Part shown: one piece after another, positions 44,842-53,457 of the stretch
Layout of the letters: each line of letters opens with the position of its first letter
How positions within the stretch are numbered: the first letter of the stretch is position 1
Notes under the pieces: generated by a model
What the model was told of the DNA's origin: nothing
What the model saw: the letters and a program-made list of their open reading frames with translations, nothing else
Databases searched by the model: none
Translations under genes and position numbers: made by a program
Assembly: GCA_964630905.1 (NCBI GenBank)
Contig: CAZVWR010000008.1
Coordinates: 1-64,000, forward strand
Source: JAGOEX01 sp964630905
Lineage (GTDB): Bacteria; UBP6; UBA1177
Direction of reading: 5' to 3'
Length of the DNA stretch: 64,000 nucleotides

Positions 44842-45485
44842 CAGTGTCAAAGGGTTTTTCACTCATCGAAGTTCTTGCCGCTACAACGATACTCGCAGGG
44901 GTGCTGTTTTCTCTTTCAAGAATTATATCAGGAAGTTATATATACACTTCAAAGATAAGGAACATATATCTGGGAACAGAGCTTGCAAGACTTAAACTGC
45001 ACGATATCCAGGAAAAGATAAAAGAGGACGGTCTTCCTGAAACTGAAATGGAGGAAGAAGGCGATTTTGATCAGAGAGAATATAGTGAATTCAAGTGGAA
45101 ATACTCAATAAAGCGTGTTTTCATCCCGCTTCCTGATATTTCGAGTTCAGCTGACGACGGAACCCAGACGCAGGCGGAAGAGGCGGCAGGGATGCTCTCT
45201 CTGGCAAAAGGGAACATAGAAGATTTTTTTAAGGAAAGGATAAGAAAACTTTCCCTCACTGTTTTCTGGGGACGGGGTGATCGTGATTCAGAGAAGGTTG
45301 TTTTTACAATTTTTCTTACAACTGACGGTTCAGTAAAGACTTTCCAGCAGTACCAGGGGGGAGGTGGTGTTCCGGGTCAGAATCCTTCTCAGGGAAGAGC
45401 GAGAAAATCAGATCCAGCTTACAACAGGTTCAAAACACCGGCAAATAACCCGCCCGCGGGTCTTCCCGGTATGGAACAGAGGTGA
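44838..45485 (+). CDS. gspI: Minor pseudopilin GspI-like
   Basis: 215 residues. Prepilin site KG|FSLIEVLAAT (Glu at +5), hydrophobic helix, and the LARLKLHDI/EY-EFKWKY region typical of GspI. The C-terminus carries an extra Gly/Gln/Pro-rich tail (about 165-215), longer than usual GspI (~125). Overlaps gspH by four bases. Confidence 0.82.
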   Translation: MTVSKGFSLIEVLAATTILAGVLFSLSRIISGSYIYTSKIRNIYLGTELARLKLHDIQEKIKEDGLPETEMEEEGDFDQREYSEFKWKYSIKRVFIPLPDISSSADDGTQTQAEEAAGMLSLAKGNIEDFFKERIRKLSLTVFWGRGDRDSEKVVFTIFLTTDGSVKTFQQYQGGGGVPGQNPSQGRARKSDPAYNRFKTPANNPPAGLPGMEQR

Positions 45486-45487
45486 AA

Positions 45488-46141
45488 ATGAGCAGAAAGG
45501 GTTTTTCACTCATTGAAGTTCTTGTGGCGATGTCAATTACAGCAATTCTTGCGTCATCGGTCTATTTTTCATTTTCAAATGTAATCGCAGGCAGATCAAA
45601 GATAAAGGAGATAACCGAAAGGGAGAGAAAAACATATTTCACGCTCGAACTTATAAGGAATGACCTTAAGAATGCATTTCTTACAAATAACAAGGGTGTT
45701 CCTGAGGAGACTCATATAACAATATTTAAAAGCGAAGAGGATGACCCTGTCAGTCATTTGACATTCACAACACTCAACCATGTTAAAATGGCGGCAGGTG
45801 TCAAACAGTGCGATCAGACTGAGATCGAATACTACGGGGAGGAAGTGGAAGGAGAGAATGTCCTTTTCAGAAGAGAAAGTCTGTGGATAGATGAATTCCC
45901 TGAAAAGGGGGGCAATGTATATCCTGTAATGAGCGGTTTTGAAAGACTTTCATTTCAGTTCTGGAAGGAATCAAGCAAAGAATGGGTAGATCAGTGGAAC
46001 ACAGAAAGTGCAGACAATCTTAACGCCCTTCCTCCGAAAGTTAAGATAACAATGCTTGTCAAAGAAGGTGATTCAGGTGAAGAGGATTATATTATAGAAA
46101 CAGTGGTTGAAATAAAAATGCTCAGACCTTTGAGTTTTTAG
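45488..46141 (+). CDS. gspJ: Minor pseudopilin GspJ
   Basis: 217 residues from ATG 45488, which has GAGGTG just upstream; GTG 45482 is the in-frame alternative. Prepilin site KG|FSLIEVLVAMSITAI, helix, and the GspJ-type region RERKTYFTLELIRNDLKNAF and YGEEVEGENVLFRRE. Fits the tip complex I-J-K. Confidence 0.85.
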   Translation: MSRKGFSLIEVLVAMSITAILASSVYFSFSNVIAGRSKIKEITERERKTYFTLELIRNDLKNAFLTNNKGVPEETHITIFKSEEDDPVSHLTFTTLNHVKMAAGVKQCDQTEIEYYGEEVEGENVLFRRESLWIDEFPEKGGNVYPVMSGFERLSFQFWKESSKEWVDQWNTESADNLNALPPKVKITMLVKEGDSGEEDYIIETVVEIKMLRPLSF

Positions 46142-46147
46142 GTGACA

Positions 46148-47353
46148 ATGAAGAAGTTTTTTTCTAACATGTTAAAATCATTCAACAAGCCGAAAAGAGG
46201 CGTCGCCCTTCTTATCGTAATCGTTATGATATCTGTCCTTCTTCCGATAGTTACCGACATGAACTACGAAGCAAAGACAGAGTTTGACCTTGCAATTAAT
46301 TATAAGAGAAAAGCTGAAGCACAGGCACTTGCCGCAAGTGCTGTTAATTTTGCAGTTGTCATTTTCGACCTTCAAAAGCAGATAGAGGGGATCCTCAAGC
46401 AGTTCAACATGGGGCAGCAGATAGAGATATGGGATATAATTCCTTTTGACACTGCTCTTTTAAGGGGCTTTGTAACAGCAGGACCCTTTGTCGAACTTGA
46501 GGATGTGGTGACAAAAAAAGATGTTGAAAACCCGACAGGTTCAGCATTGAACGATCAGGAAGGTGATTTTTCACACACCGAAACAGGTGATCCCATATTT
46601 CAGTTTCCCGGTGATTTTAAAGTGGAATTTACAGGCGAGGATGACAAGATAAATCTTAACCATCTCGCCTACGGTACAAGATCAGCAGTTATAAAAATGC
46701 TTGAAGCGCTTATCGAACCTGAGTTTTATGATTTTATATTTCTTGAAAACACTTCAAGGCGTGAATATGTGGACAGACTTGAACTTGTCCAGAATCTTAT
46801 AGACTGGGTAGACCCAGGAGATGACAAATTTACTGACGGAGCAAAATTTCTCACAGGAGGAGATGAGCAATCCGACTATGCAGATTTTATTCCTGAATAT
46901 AAGGTTAAGAATGCAAAATTTGATACAATTCAGGAAGTTATGATGGTTTACGGCGTAGATGACCTCATCTATAAGATCCTCGAACCTCACATAACAATAT
47001 ATTCGACAGGAAAGATCAACATAAACAAGGCCGGTCCGGAAATGATCGAAGGTATTATCAGGGCATATGCCGTTGACAAGGCGATGACAGTTTTTTACAG
47101 TGAAGATGCGATGAGAGAGCTTCTTGGCAAGATACTTGCAAAAAGGGCCCGTGACGGATTTGCCAAAGTATCCGATTTTCTTCAGGCCTGTAAGGATGAA
47201 GGGATAGATATGGAAAATGATGCGGAAAAGATGCTTGATGTTGCAGGAAGGGTTTACAGAATAAAAGCTACAGGGATAAAAGAAGGTGTTGAAAGCTGGG
47301 TTGAAATGGTTGTTGACAGAGAAGGGAATATTTATTACTACCGTGAAGGGTAA
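46148..47353 (+). CDS. gspK: Minor pseudopilin GspK
   Basis: 401 residues from ATG 46148 (GTG 46142 in frame upstream). RG|VALLIVIVMIS site without Glu at +5, as is normal for GspK; then a large domain with the KINLNHLA motif, DRLELVQNLIDWVDPGDD and helix-hairpin-helix-like STGKININKAGPEMIEGII. Caps the pseudopilus tip. Confidence 0.92.
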   Translation: MKKFFSNMLKSFNKPKRGVALLIVIVMISVLLPIVTDMNYEAKTEFDLAINYKRKAEAQALAASAVNFAVVIFDLQKQIEGILKQFNMGQQIEIWDIIPFDTALLRGFVTAGPFVELEDVVTKKDVENPTGSALNDQEGDFSHTETGDPIFQFPGDFKVEFTGEDDKINLNHLAYGTRSAVIKMLEALIEPEFYDFIFLENTSRREYVDRLELVQNLIDWVDPGDDKFTDGAKFLTGGDEQSDYADFIPEYKVKNAKFDTIQEVMMVYGVDDLIYKILEPHITIYSTGKININKAGPEMIEGIIRAYAVDKAMTVFYSEDAMRELLGKILAKRARDGFAKVSDFLQACKDEGIDMENDAEKMLDVAGRVYRIKATGIKEGVESWVEMVVDREGNIYYYREG

Positions 47354-47368
47354 AGTCAGAGGTGAAAT

Positions 47369-48856
47369 ATGAAATTTGCTTCTTGCAGAGTTATAGCCGG
47401 CAAGTTACTTATTAATATTTTTTTCAGGGAATATAATAAGACAGTCCTGGAGAGCAGAACAGAATCGTCTGTTGAGAATTGTGCAGAAATATTCAAAGAG
47501 GTCGACTATATCGATCTTGTTATACCGGGAAAGGAAGTTCTTTTCTTTTCAAGGAATTATCCGCCTGTTAAATCGTCATATATCAGAAAAATAATTATTC
47601 AGGATATCGAAGTTGAAACACCGTTTCGGGAAAATGATCTTGTTATAGATATGAAAAGTTTTTCCGGAAACAGTGAAACAAGTGTTTTCTGTGCAAAAAA
47701 AGAAGCAGTAAAAAACATTATGGATCTGTTTGATACTGTAACAAAAGACAAGATCAGAAGTATTGTTCCTGAAGAGATACTTTTATTTAAGCTGCCTGAA
47801 AAGATAGACAGAGCTGTTTTCATCGGTGATGATTACTCAATGCTCGTTTTAAGGAACGGACAGATAATAATGAACGGAGGAATCAATGATCTTAAGAATG
47901 ATCTGAGATCATGTTTCAACAGTGATGATCCGGATGGTGAACTCAATGCATGGCTTTCAGTTGCAGGCGACATCAGTGTCCCAGAGGGTTTAAGCGACAT
48001 TGAAATGCTTATACGGAAAAGAGTTATTGCTTTCATGGAAAGGGTTTTCGGTTTTTTCGGACCTTTCACAACTTCTTCAGGTATAACTGGAGTTTTCATT
48101 AATGATAATCTTGTCTACGGGATGGGAAAGCTTATTGAGCAGATCGATCATCCGGTCTTTCCCGGAAGCAATTCAATTGTATATGAAGCACACGAATCAC
48201 TTGAGATAATACCGGAGATCGTCGATAACGACAGCTCAGTTAGTTTTGCAACGGGTGAATTTGCATATAAAGGGGGATTTTCGTTCCTGAAAAAGAGGAT
48301 CGTGACTGCGGTGGTTCTTTATTTTGCCGCTCTGATAATGCTGGTTGCCGGAATGCAGATGAGAATAAGCTATCTCGATGAAAGGATCGAAAAAGGTGAG
48401 GAGCGGACAAAAACACTGATGAAAGATGTCATAGGAAAGGAAATGCCGTCATTAAGGCAGGCACTTTCCATTATGAACAAAACGATAAAAGGTGAAACCG
48501 CACTTGCAGATAAAAAAGCGGTATATCCATATAGCGCACTTTATATCATGGAGGTGATCTTTCCTTATTTTACATTTGAGAACAGCACTATCGAAGTTTC
48601 TGAACTTGCCATCAAAGAAGAAGGCAAGATCAGGGTGACAGGGACAAGTGACACACTTGAAGACATTAACAAATTCACCGGATTTCTTGAACAGGATTCC
48701 CTGATCGATGAGATAAACCGGGGCCAGATAAACACAAGGAATGATAAAAGCTCATTCAGCATAAGTTTCAGCTATGCCGGGCCTAAAAAAGAAGACACAA
48801 AGGGCAAAAAAGGCAAAAAAAAGGATTCTGAAAAAGATCCCGGGGAGGAAATATGA
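47369..48856 (+). CDS. gspL: Type II secretion GspL
   Basis: 495 residues. Cytosolic actin-like/PilM-like part (about 1-300), one transmembrane helix (about 310-328, TAVVLYFAALIMLVAG), then a periplasmic ferredoxin-like part (about 390-470) and a Lys-rich tail. Anchors GspE to the membrane together with GspM. Stop overlaps gspM. Confidence 0.85.
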   Translation: MKFASCRVIAGKLLINIFFREYNKTVLESRTESSVENCAEIFKEVDYIDLVIPGKEVLFFSRNYPPVKSSYIRKIIIQDIEVETPFRENDLVIDMKSFSGNSETSVFCAKKEAVKNIMDLFDTVTKDKIRSIVPEEILLFKLPEKIDRAVFIGDDYSMLVLRNGQIIMNGGINDLKNDLRSCFNSDDPDGELNAWLSVAGDISVPEGLSDIEMLIRKRVIAFMERVFGFFGPFTTSSGITGVFINDNLVYGMGKLIEQIDHPVFPGSNSIVYEAHESLEIIPEIVDNDSSVSFATGEFAYKGGFSFLKKRIVTAVVLYFAALIMLVAGMQMRISYLDERIEKGEERTKTLMKDVIGKEMPSLRQALSIMNKTIKGETALADKKAVYPYSALYIMEVIFPYFTFENSTIEVSELAIKEEGKIRVTGTSDTLEDINKFTGFLEQDSLIDEINRGQINTRNDKSSFSISFSYAGPKKEDTKGKKGKKKDSEKDPGEEI

Positions 48857-49395
48857 AAGAAAAGATAATGGAAATGCTCAATAACCTGAGCGAAAGAGAA
48901 AGAACAATCCTTACTTTTCTTATAACCTTCATGATGGTGTTTATGTTCGGAGGGATCTGGTTTCTTATGGATATGACTGTAAGCAACAGAAGAGACACTA
49001 TCTCAGAGCAGGAAACGATGATACAGAAAATGGTTTCAATGAAAACTCTTTACCAGAAAGCTCAGATCCGCAACGAAGCAATGAAGAGCAGTATAAGCTC
49101 AAGCAGTGTGAATCTTAATTCCGATATTTCAACGGTCAGAGAGAGTACAGGAATAGGCATAAGTACATTGAAAGAGCTCAAACCCCGGAAGAAAGGGGAT
49201 ATAAGCATAGAGAGAATAGAACTCGGATTCAGAGATGTCTCTCTTGAGCAGACAATGGCATTTCTTTACGGTATTGAGAACAGGGGAAGATATGTCTTCA
49301 TTGATTCAATAACCATAAAAAAGAGATTCAGCATGCAGAATTATGATGTTTCTGTTGTCGTTGCCGCTCTCAAAAAGGAGGTGGGTGTTGAATAA
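48853..49395 (+). CDS. gspM: Type II secretion GspM
   Basis: 180 residues, with a short cytosolic N-terminus, one transmembrane helix (about 17-38, TILTFLITFMMVFMFGGIWFL) and a coiled-coil/ferredoxin-like periplasmic part. Partner of GspL. Overlaps gspL by four bases and gspN by eight. Confidence 0.85.
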   Translation: MKEKIMEMLNNLSERERTILTFLITFMMVFMFGGIWFLMDMTVSNRRDTISEQETMIQKMVSMKTLYQKAQIRNEAMKSSISSSSVNLNSDISTVRESTGIGISTLKELKPRKKGDISIERIELGFRDVSLEQTMAFLYGIENRGRYVFIDSITIKKRFSMQNYDVSVVVAALKKEVGVE

Positions 49396-50734
49396 CCGGT
49401 TATTTGAGAAAATAAAGGAAATTCTTACTTCGGGTCGAACCGGATCTCTGCTTAAACAGACACTTTTCATCAATATTGCTTTTTTTGCCGGAATCTGGCT
49501 TGGGGTCAAGATCTTTTTTCCTGATGATTTTATCCTTTCGAGAATAAACAAGGTGCTTTTTGTTAAAGATATGGGCCTTACCGCAGATGATGTCGGAATA
49601 TCAATCCTTGGCAACATTTCTTTTACAGACGGAACGATTACTGAAAAAGGGGTAAAAGTTATCACCTTCCATAAACTTGAATTTTCACCATCACTTTTTG
49701 ACCTTCTTAATGGGAATATATCAGGCGAGCTTTCAATAAGTGATGTTAATAATCAGGGCGGGGAAATGACGGTATCTTTTGAAACATCTGAAGAACCCTG
49801 TTATGTGATGGAAGCTGACGAACTGCCCCTTTCTCTTTTCCAGTCTTTTTTTAAAGACATCTCTTTTACAGGAACGGTTTCCGGGGATGGAGATATTTGT
49901 TTGAGCGAAGGACGGAAAATAAACGGAAAGGTTGATATTAAAGGAACCGATGTTGTTTTCAGAGGCAAAGTGCCTACACCGATGGGAGATTTTGATGTCG
50001 GAAAGATAGATCTGGGAAGAGTGGAACTTTTTGCAACAGTTGAAGACAACAAAGCTGAAATAGAAAAATTTGTTATCAAAGGAATCCTGTTTCTGGATAT
50101 AGTAGGAAAAATTGTGCTGAATGCAAAAATGACCGCATCATCACGGATAGATCTTGATGTGAGGGGGGAAGTTCCGGACATGCAAAGAGTATCGGAAAAT
50201 GCGGCACTTAATCTTCTATTGGGGCAATTGTCACCTTATAAAGGTGAAAAGGAAAATTCCTATGCTTTCATGTTGAGAGGTTTTTTAACGAAACCGGTAA
50301 TGTCAAAAGCTCCAAGAGAGAGATCTGAAAAAGGTGTAAATTCTGAAAAACCTGAAGCGGGATCAAAAAGAGGTGACAGGAAAAGAAAACCGTCTGTTGA
50401 CAGAAAGAGGCCGGAGAGGGTTGTTCCTTCAGATAATCCTGAAAATGAAAAGAAAAGCCCTTTCTCAATGTCAAGATCCGGTAACGGGAATTTGAAAGAA
50501 GAACCCAGAGAAGAACCGAAAGAAGAACCGAAAGAAGAACCCAGAGAAGAACCGAAAGAAGAACCGAAAGAGTCAGTAATTGAAGAGCCTAAACCTGTTC
50601 AGGCCGTTGAGGAAACAGTAAAAGAAGTTGAAAAACTTCCGGTTCAGGAGGAAGAGGAGGAAAAACCGTCACATGTTGAAAGAAAGAAAAAGAAAGAAGA
50701 GTCTCATGATGGAGAAATTAATGACGAAGATTAA
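49388..50734 (+). CDS. gspN: Type II secretion GspN with Glu/Pro/Lys-rich C-terminal extension
   Basis: 448 residues from TTG 49388 (AAGGAGG at 49376-49382; GTG 49385 is possible). N-terminal membrane helix (about 24-42) and a T2SSN-like beta-rich domain (LSISDVNNQGGEMTVSF...VPTPMGDFDVGKI) to about residue 300. A 145-residue tail is Lys/Arg/Glu/Pro-rich with two copies of a 12-residue EEPREEPKEEPK unit; typical GspN (~250-300) lacks it. Last gene of the secretion operon. Confidence 0.8.
   Translation: MNNRLFEKIKEILTSGRTGSLLKQTLFINIAFFAGIWLGVKIFFPDDFILSRINKVLFVKDMGLTADDVGISILGNISFTDGTITEKGVKVITFHKLEFSPSLFDLLNGNISGELSISDVNNQGGEMTVSFETSEEPCYVMEADELPLSLFQSFFKDISFTGTVSGDGDICLSEGRKINGKVDIKGTDVVFRGKVPTPMGDFDVGKIDLGRVELFATVEDNKAEIEKFVIKGILFLDIVGKIVLNAKMTASSRIDLDVRGEVPDMQRVSENAALNLLLGQLSPYKGEKENSYAFMLRGFLTKPVMSKAPRERSEKGVNSEKPEAGSKRGDRKRKPSVDRKRPERVVPSDNPENEKKSPFSMSRSGNGNLKEEPREEPKEEPKEEPREEPKEEPKESVIEEPKPVQAVEETVKEVEKLPVQEEEEEKPSHVERKKKKEESHDGEINDED
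50498..50569 (+). repeat. 36-bp duplicated repeat in gspN
   Basis: Six 12-bp units (GAAGAACCCAGA, GAAGAACCGAAA, GAAGAACCGAAA, repeated twice), coding EEPREEPKEEPK x2. Confidence 0.9.
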
Positions 50735-50763
50735 AGATAAGTAGATAATTAAGGAGATATCAA

Positions 50764-51285
50764 ATGAAAAAATTAATCTGGCTTGCAGTTTTGTTCTCAG
50801 TGTTCTTTTCGGTTTCCTGCAATAAAAAATATATAAAAGGGACTGAAATTGAGGAAAACGAAGATTCCAAGGCGATCTTGAAGATCTTTGCCCATTATGT
50901 AAAGGGCTTCAAGGATCAGAATCCTGATCTTTTTGTACCATATATTTCTTCTAAATATTATGACAATAATGGAACTGATGATGCAAATGACGATGTTGAC
51001 TATGACCGTGTTGTAGAGATATTGAATTCTGAACAGTTCAAATCACTTGAAAAAGTTGAAGTGGTATATATCCTGAAAGACCTGAAGATAGATAAAAAGG
51101 AAAATATAGGGAAACTGCTTTTTTATTTTGAAGTAAGATTCAAAATGACAAGCAAACTGCCTCCTGAAGAAGGTGAAGACTCTTTCTATAAATCTGACGG
51201 TAAGACAAATCACAAAATAAGTGAACATAATCAGATGAAATTTGCCAAAGAAGACGGCAACTGGAAGATAGTGAGCGGTCTTTAA
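50764..51285 (+). CDS. Small lipoprotein, NTF2-like
   Basis: 173 residues; lipobox VFFSVSCNKK about residue 19. The mature part begins with EENEDSKAILKIFAHYVKGFKDQ and ends WKIVSGL, a pattern common to NTF2-like folds, and resembles the last gene of the bat operon in layout only. AAGGAGAT lies before ATG. 30 bases after gspN, so may be read through from the secretion operon. Confidence 0.6.
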   Translation: MKKLIWLAVLFSVFFSVSCNKKYIKGTEIEENEDSKAILKIFAHYVKGFKDQNPDLFVPYISSKYYDNNGTDDANDDVDYDRVVEILNSEQFKSLEKVEVVYILKDLKIDKKENIGKLLFYFEVRFKMTSKLPPEEGEDSFYKSDGKTNHKISEHNQMKFAKEDGNWKIVSGL

Positions 51286-51313
51286 AAAGCACAATTTATC
51301 TTTAACAAATCGC

Positions 51314-51342
51314 TTGACATTGATGTAATAAAAAATTACACT
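51314..51342 (+). promoter_or_regulatory. Promoter with overlapping inverted repeat
   Basis: TTGACA (51314-51319), 17-base spacer, TACACT (51337-51342). TGTAAT/ATTACA (51324-51329, 51335-51340) is a 6-bp inverted repeat across the spacer and -10, a good operator candidate. Drives the surface-protein gene at 51385. Confidence 0.55.
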
Positions 51343-51384
51343 TTAATCTGTTTGTGTGACGGTCATTTATTCAAGAGGTTTGAA

Positions 51385-53457
51385 ATGTTTAGTTATTTTA
51401 GAGTGTTGTCTTTTTTTAGAGTTTTTATCGGAATCATTTTAATGTCTGTTTTACAGACTGTTTCAGCTCAAATGGGACCGGAAGTATCTGTCGATTCAAA
51501 TGGGAAAGTTCTGAAATGGGAGGAAGGGAGCCGTGATTATTTTGTTATGCACAAATCCATTCTTCTTAACCTTAACCAGACAAAATGTATTCAGGATTGC
51601 AAGCCAGGACAGGATAAAGCAGGAAATCCTCAGGCAGATGCCTGTGTTGATCCAGCAGTCGGAACAACTTTTACTCTTATGAACAATCATATTCCGCCTG
51701 ATGCACATATCGAAGCGGCATATCTTGTCTGGACGACAGCGGTTGAAAGGGATAAGTTCGATACTATGGTTGATAATTCGGTAACGCTGACTTTTGCAGG
51801 AAAAGATGGAAATGTCAATCATTCTGCTGAAATTACAGGTCCGGAACATTATCTTAACGAATCTGCCGGTTTTACATATGAAGGAAAAAAACTGGAATTT
51901 CCCCTCATGAGCGGGTATGCGAATCCTTTTAAAACATGCAATGTCGATACTGATTGTCATGAATCTATAGGAACATATTCAGAATGTGTTCCCGGGAATG
52001 ACGGAAAAAATTATTGCGGACTCAGGCAGGGGGCATATACATACCGGATAGATGTCACCGATTTCTTTGAAACTGTTCATGAATTGGGTCGTGATGCCGG
52101 GATAACGCTGGATGGGTTTCAGCTTCTTGGGAATTACAATGTCAGCGGAATTCCCTGCACCAATTCATCTCATTATCTTGATATTTCAGGAATGATCGGC
52201 GGCTGGTCGATAATCATGGTCTATACATCAGAAAAGATATTCCCGAAAAAAATATATATTTATGATGATCTGAACATTTATCAGTTTCAGGAGATGGATA
52301 TTAATGTAGCAGGATTTGAGCTTCCCACCGATGCTAATGTTAAAATAACTCTGCACACTCTTGAAGGTGATCCGGGTCTTACCGGTGCTGTTGCAAACCC
52401 TCATGAATCATTGAAGATAAGCGGCGCTCAGACTTTTGACTGGGTTTCACTCCAAAATATCTGCAACCCGGGCGTTAATGACTCTTTCGGGAAACCTTAT
52501 ACTGAAATTTATAACTCAATATCGAGTGTCCATGGCTGGGAGGATGAACTTCCATTCTGTGTCGGAGACTATAACGACCCGAATTCACTTGAATATTCAA
52601 TGGATGTTGACACTTTTGTCCTGAAAGCATCTGATCCGCTTTTTGAGCCCCATTTAATAAGAGGTGATACAAACCTCTGGGTAAAAATAGGTTCCAATAT
52701 GGACGGTGTTTACACAAATTATATGGTTTTAAGCATTGACACAAGGGCCCCGAAATTTGATATTCCCGCTAATGCACAAACTCCTGACGGCAGAGAAAAG
52801 AATGTTTGTTCCTGCTCTGCTGAAAGGGATTATTTCTGTGCCGATTCAGCGATGTATTTTCTGATAAAAGTCCAGAACTGGGGTGATAATGCCGCACTGA
52901 ATGTGCAAGTGAAGGATGCACTGCCGACAAATATTGAATATGTTCCGGGAACAGCACAGATAGCAACACAGTTTGACAGTGACGGTAACGGAACAGACTG
53001 GAAAAAAGTTGAAGATGCCGGTGAGGGAGGATTTCCGTTTGCGGAACCATATTTAGTTGCTGATGTCATGGAGCCGTGTGATCAGGTCAGTCAGACATGC
53101 CTGAACACAGTTCTTGTCAGATTCAAAGTGATGCCGAAAGAAGGACTTCCTAAAAATGCAGTCATTACAAATACTGCTGAAATAACTGACAGCACCGGCA
53201 TAGTTTATTATTCCAACACATCTGTTCCACTGCGTCTTAAAAATGATGCCGGATGTGACACCGAGTGTAAATCGCCAACCCTTGAAGTGTGCGGCGGATC
53301 AAAAACTGACGGCGGTGATTCAGGGAACACCGGTAATAGCGGCGATACTGGAGACACCGGTGACAGCGGAGACACTGGTGATACAGAAAAGAATGATAGT
53401 GAAGATGAAGACGCTGGTGATGAAAATGTCGGCTGCGGTTGTGTTTTGATATTATAA
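51385..53457 (+). CDS. Secreted DUF11-like surface protein ending in a Cys-Gly-Cys tail
   Basis: 690 residues; ATG 51385 follows AGAGG, so a longer upstream start is rejected. Signal peptide about 1-32 (ending VSAQ). The large N-terminal region is strand-rich with cysteine pairs (CIQDC, CNVDTDCHESIG). A DUF11-like domain follows (about 475-610): DSAMYFLIKVQNWGDNAALNVQVKDALPTNIEYVPGT. The C-terminus is a spacer of Gly-Asp/Asn-Ser/Thr triplets, an acidic run, and GCGCVLIL at the very end. Resembles surface proteins with a C-terminal Cys sorting tail (MYXO-CTERM-like), though the hydrophobic helix and Arg cluster of that signal are missing. Its stop overlaps the convergent gene. Confidence 0.75.
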   Translation: MFSYFRVLSFFRVFIGIILMSVLQTVSAQMGPEVSVDSNGKVLKWEEGSRDYFVMHKSILLNLNQTKCIQDCKPGQDKAGNPQADACVDPAVGTTFTLMNNHIPPDAHIEAAYLVWTTAVERDKFDTMVDNSVTLTFAGKDGNVNHSAEITGPEHYLNESAGFTYEGKKLEFPLMSGYANPFKTCNVDTDCHESIGTYSECVPGNDGKNYCGLRQGAYTYRIDVTDFFETVHELGRDAGITLDGFQLLGNYNVSGIPCTNSSHYLDISGMIGGWSIIMVYTSEKIFPKKIYIYDDLNIYQFQEMDINVAGFELPTDANVKITLHTLEGDPGLTGAVANPHESLKISGAQTFDWVSLQNICNPGVNDSFGKPYTEIYNSISSVHGWEDELPFCVGDYNDPNSLEYSMDVDTFVLKASDPLFEPHLIRGDTNLWVKIGSNMDGVYTNYMVLSIDTRAPKFDIPANAQTPDGREKNVCSCSAERDYFCADSAMYFLIKVQNWGDNAALNVQVKDALPTNIEYVPGTAQIATQFDSDGNGTDWKKVEDAGEGGFPFAEPYLVADVMEPCDQVSQTCLNTVLVRFKVMPKEGLPKNAVITNTAEITDSTGIVYYSNTSVPLRLKNDAGCDTECKSPTLEVCGGSKTDGGDSGNTGNSGDTGDTGDSGDTGDTEKNDSEDEDAGDENVGCGCVLIL
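53314..53385 (+). repeat. G-(D/N)-(S/T) spacer coding repeats
   Basis: Degenerate 9-bp units coding triplets such as GDS, GNT, GDT; same kind of spacer as in the RCC1 lipoprotein, here just before the C-terminal CGC. Confidence 0.75.
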
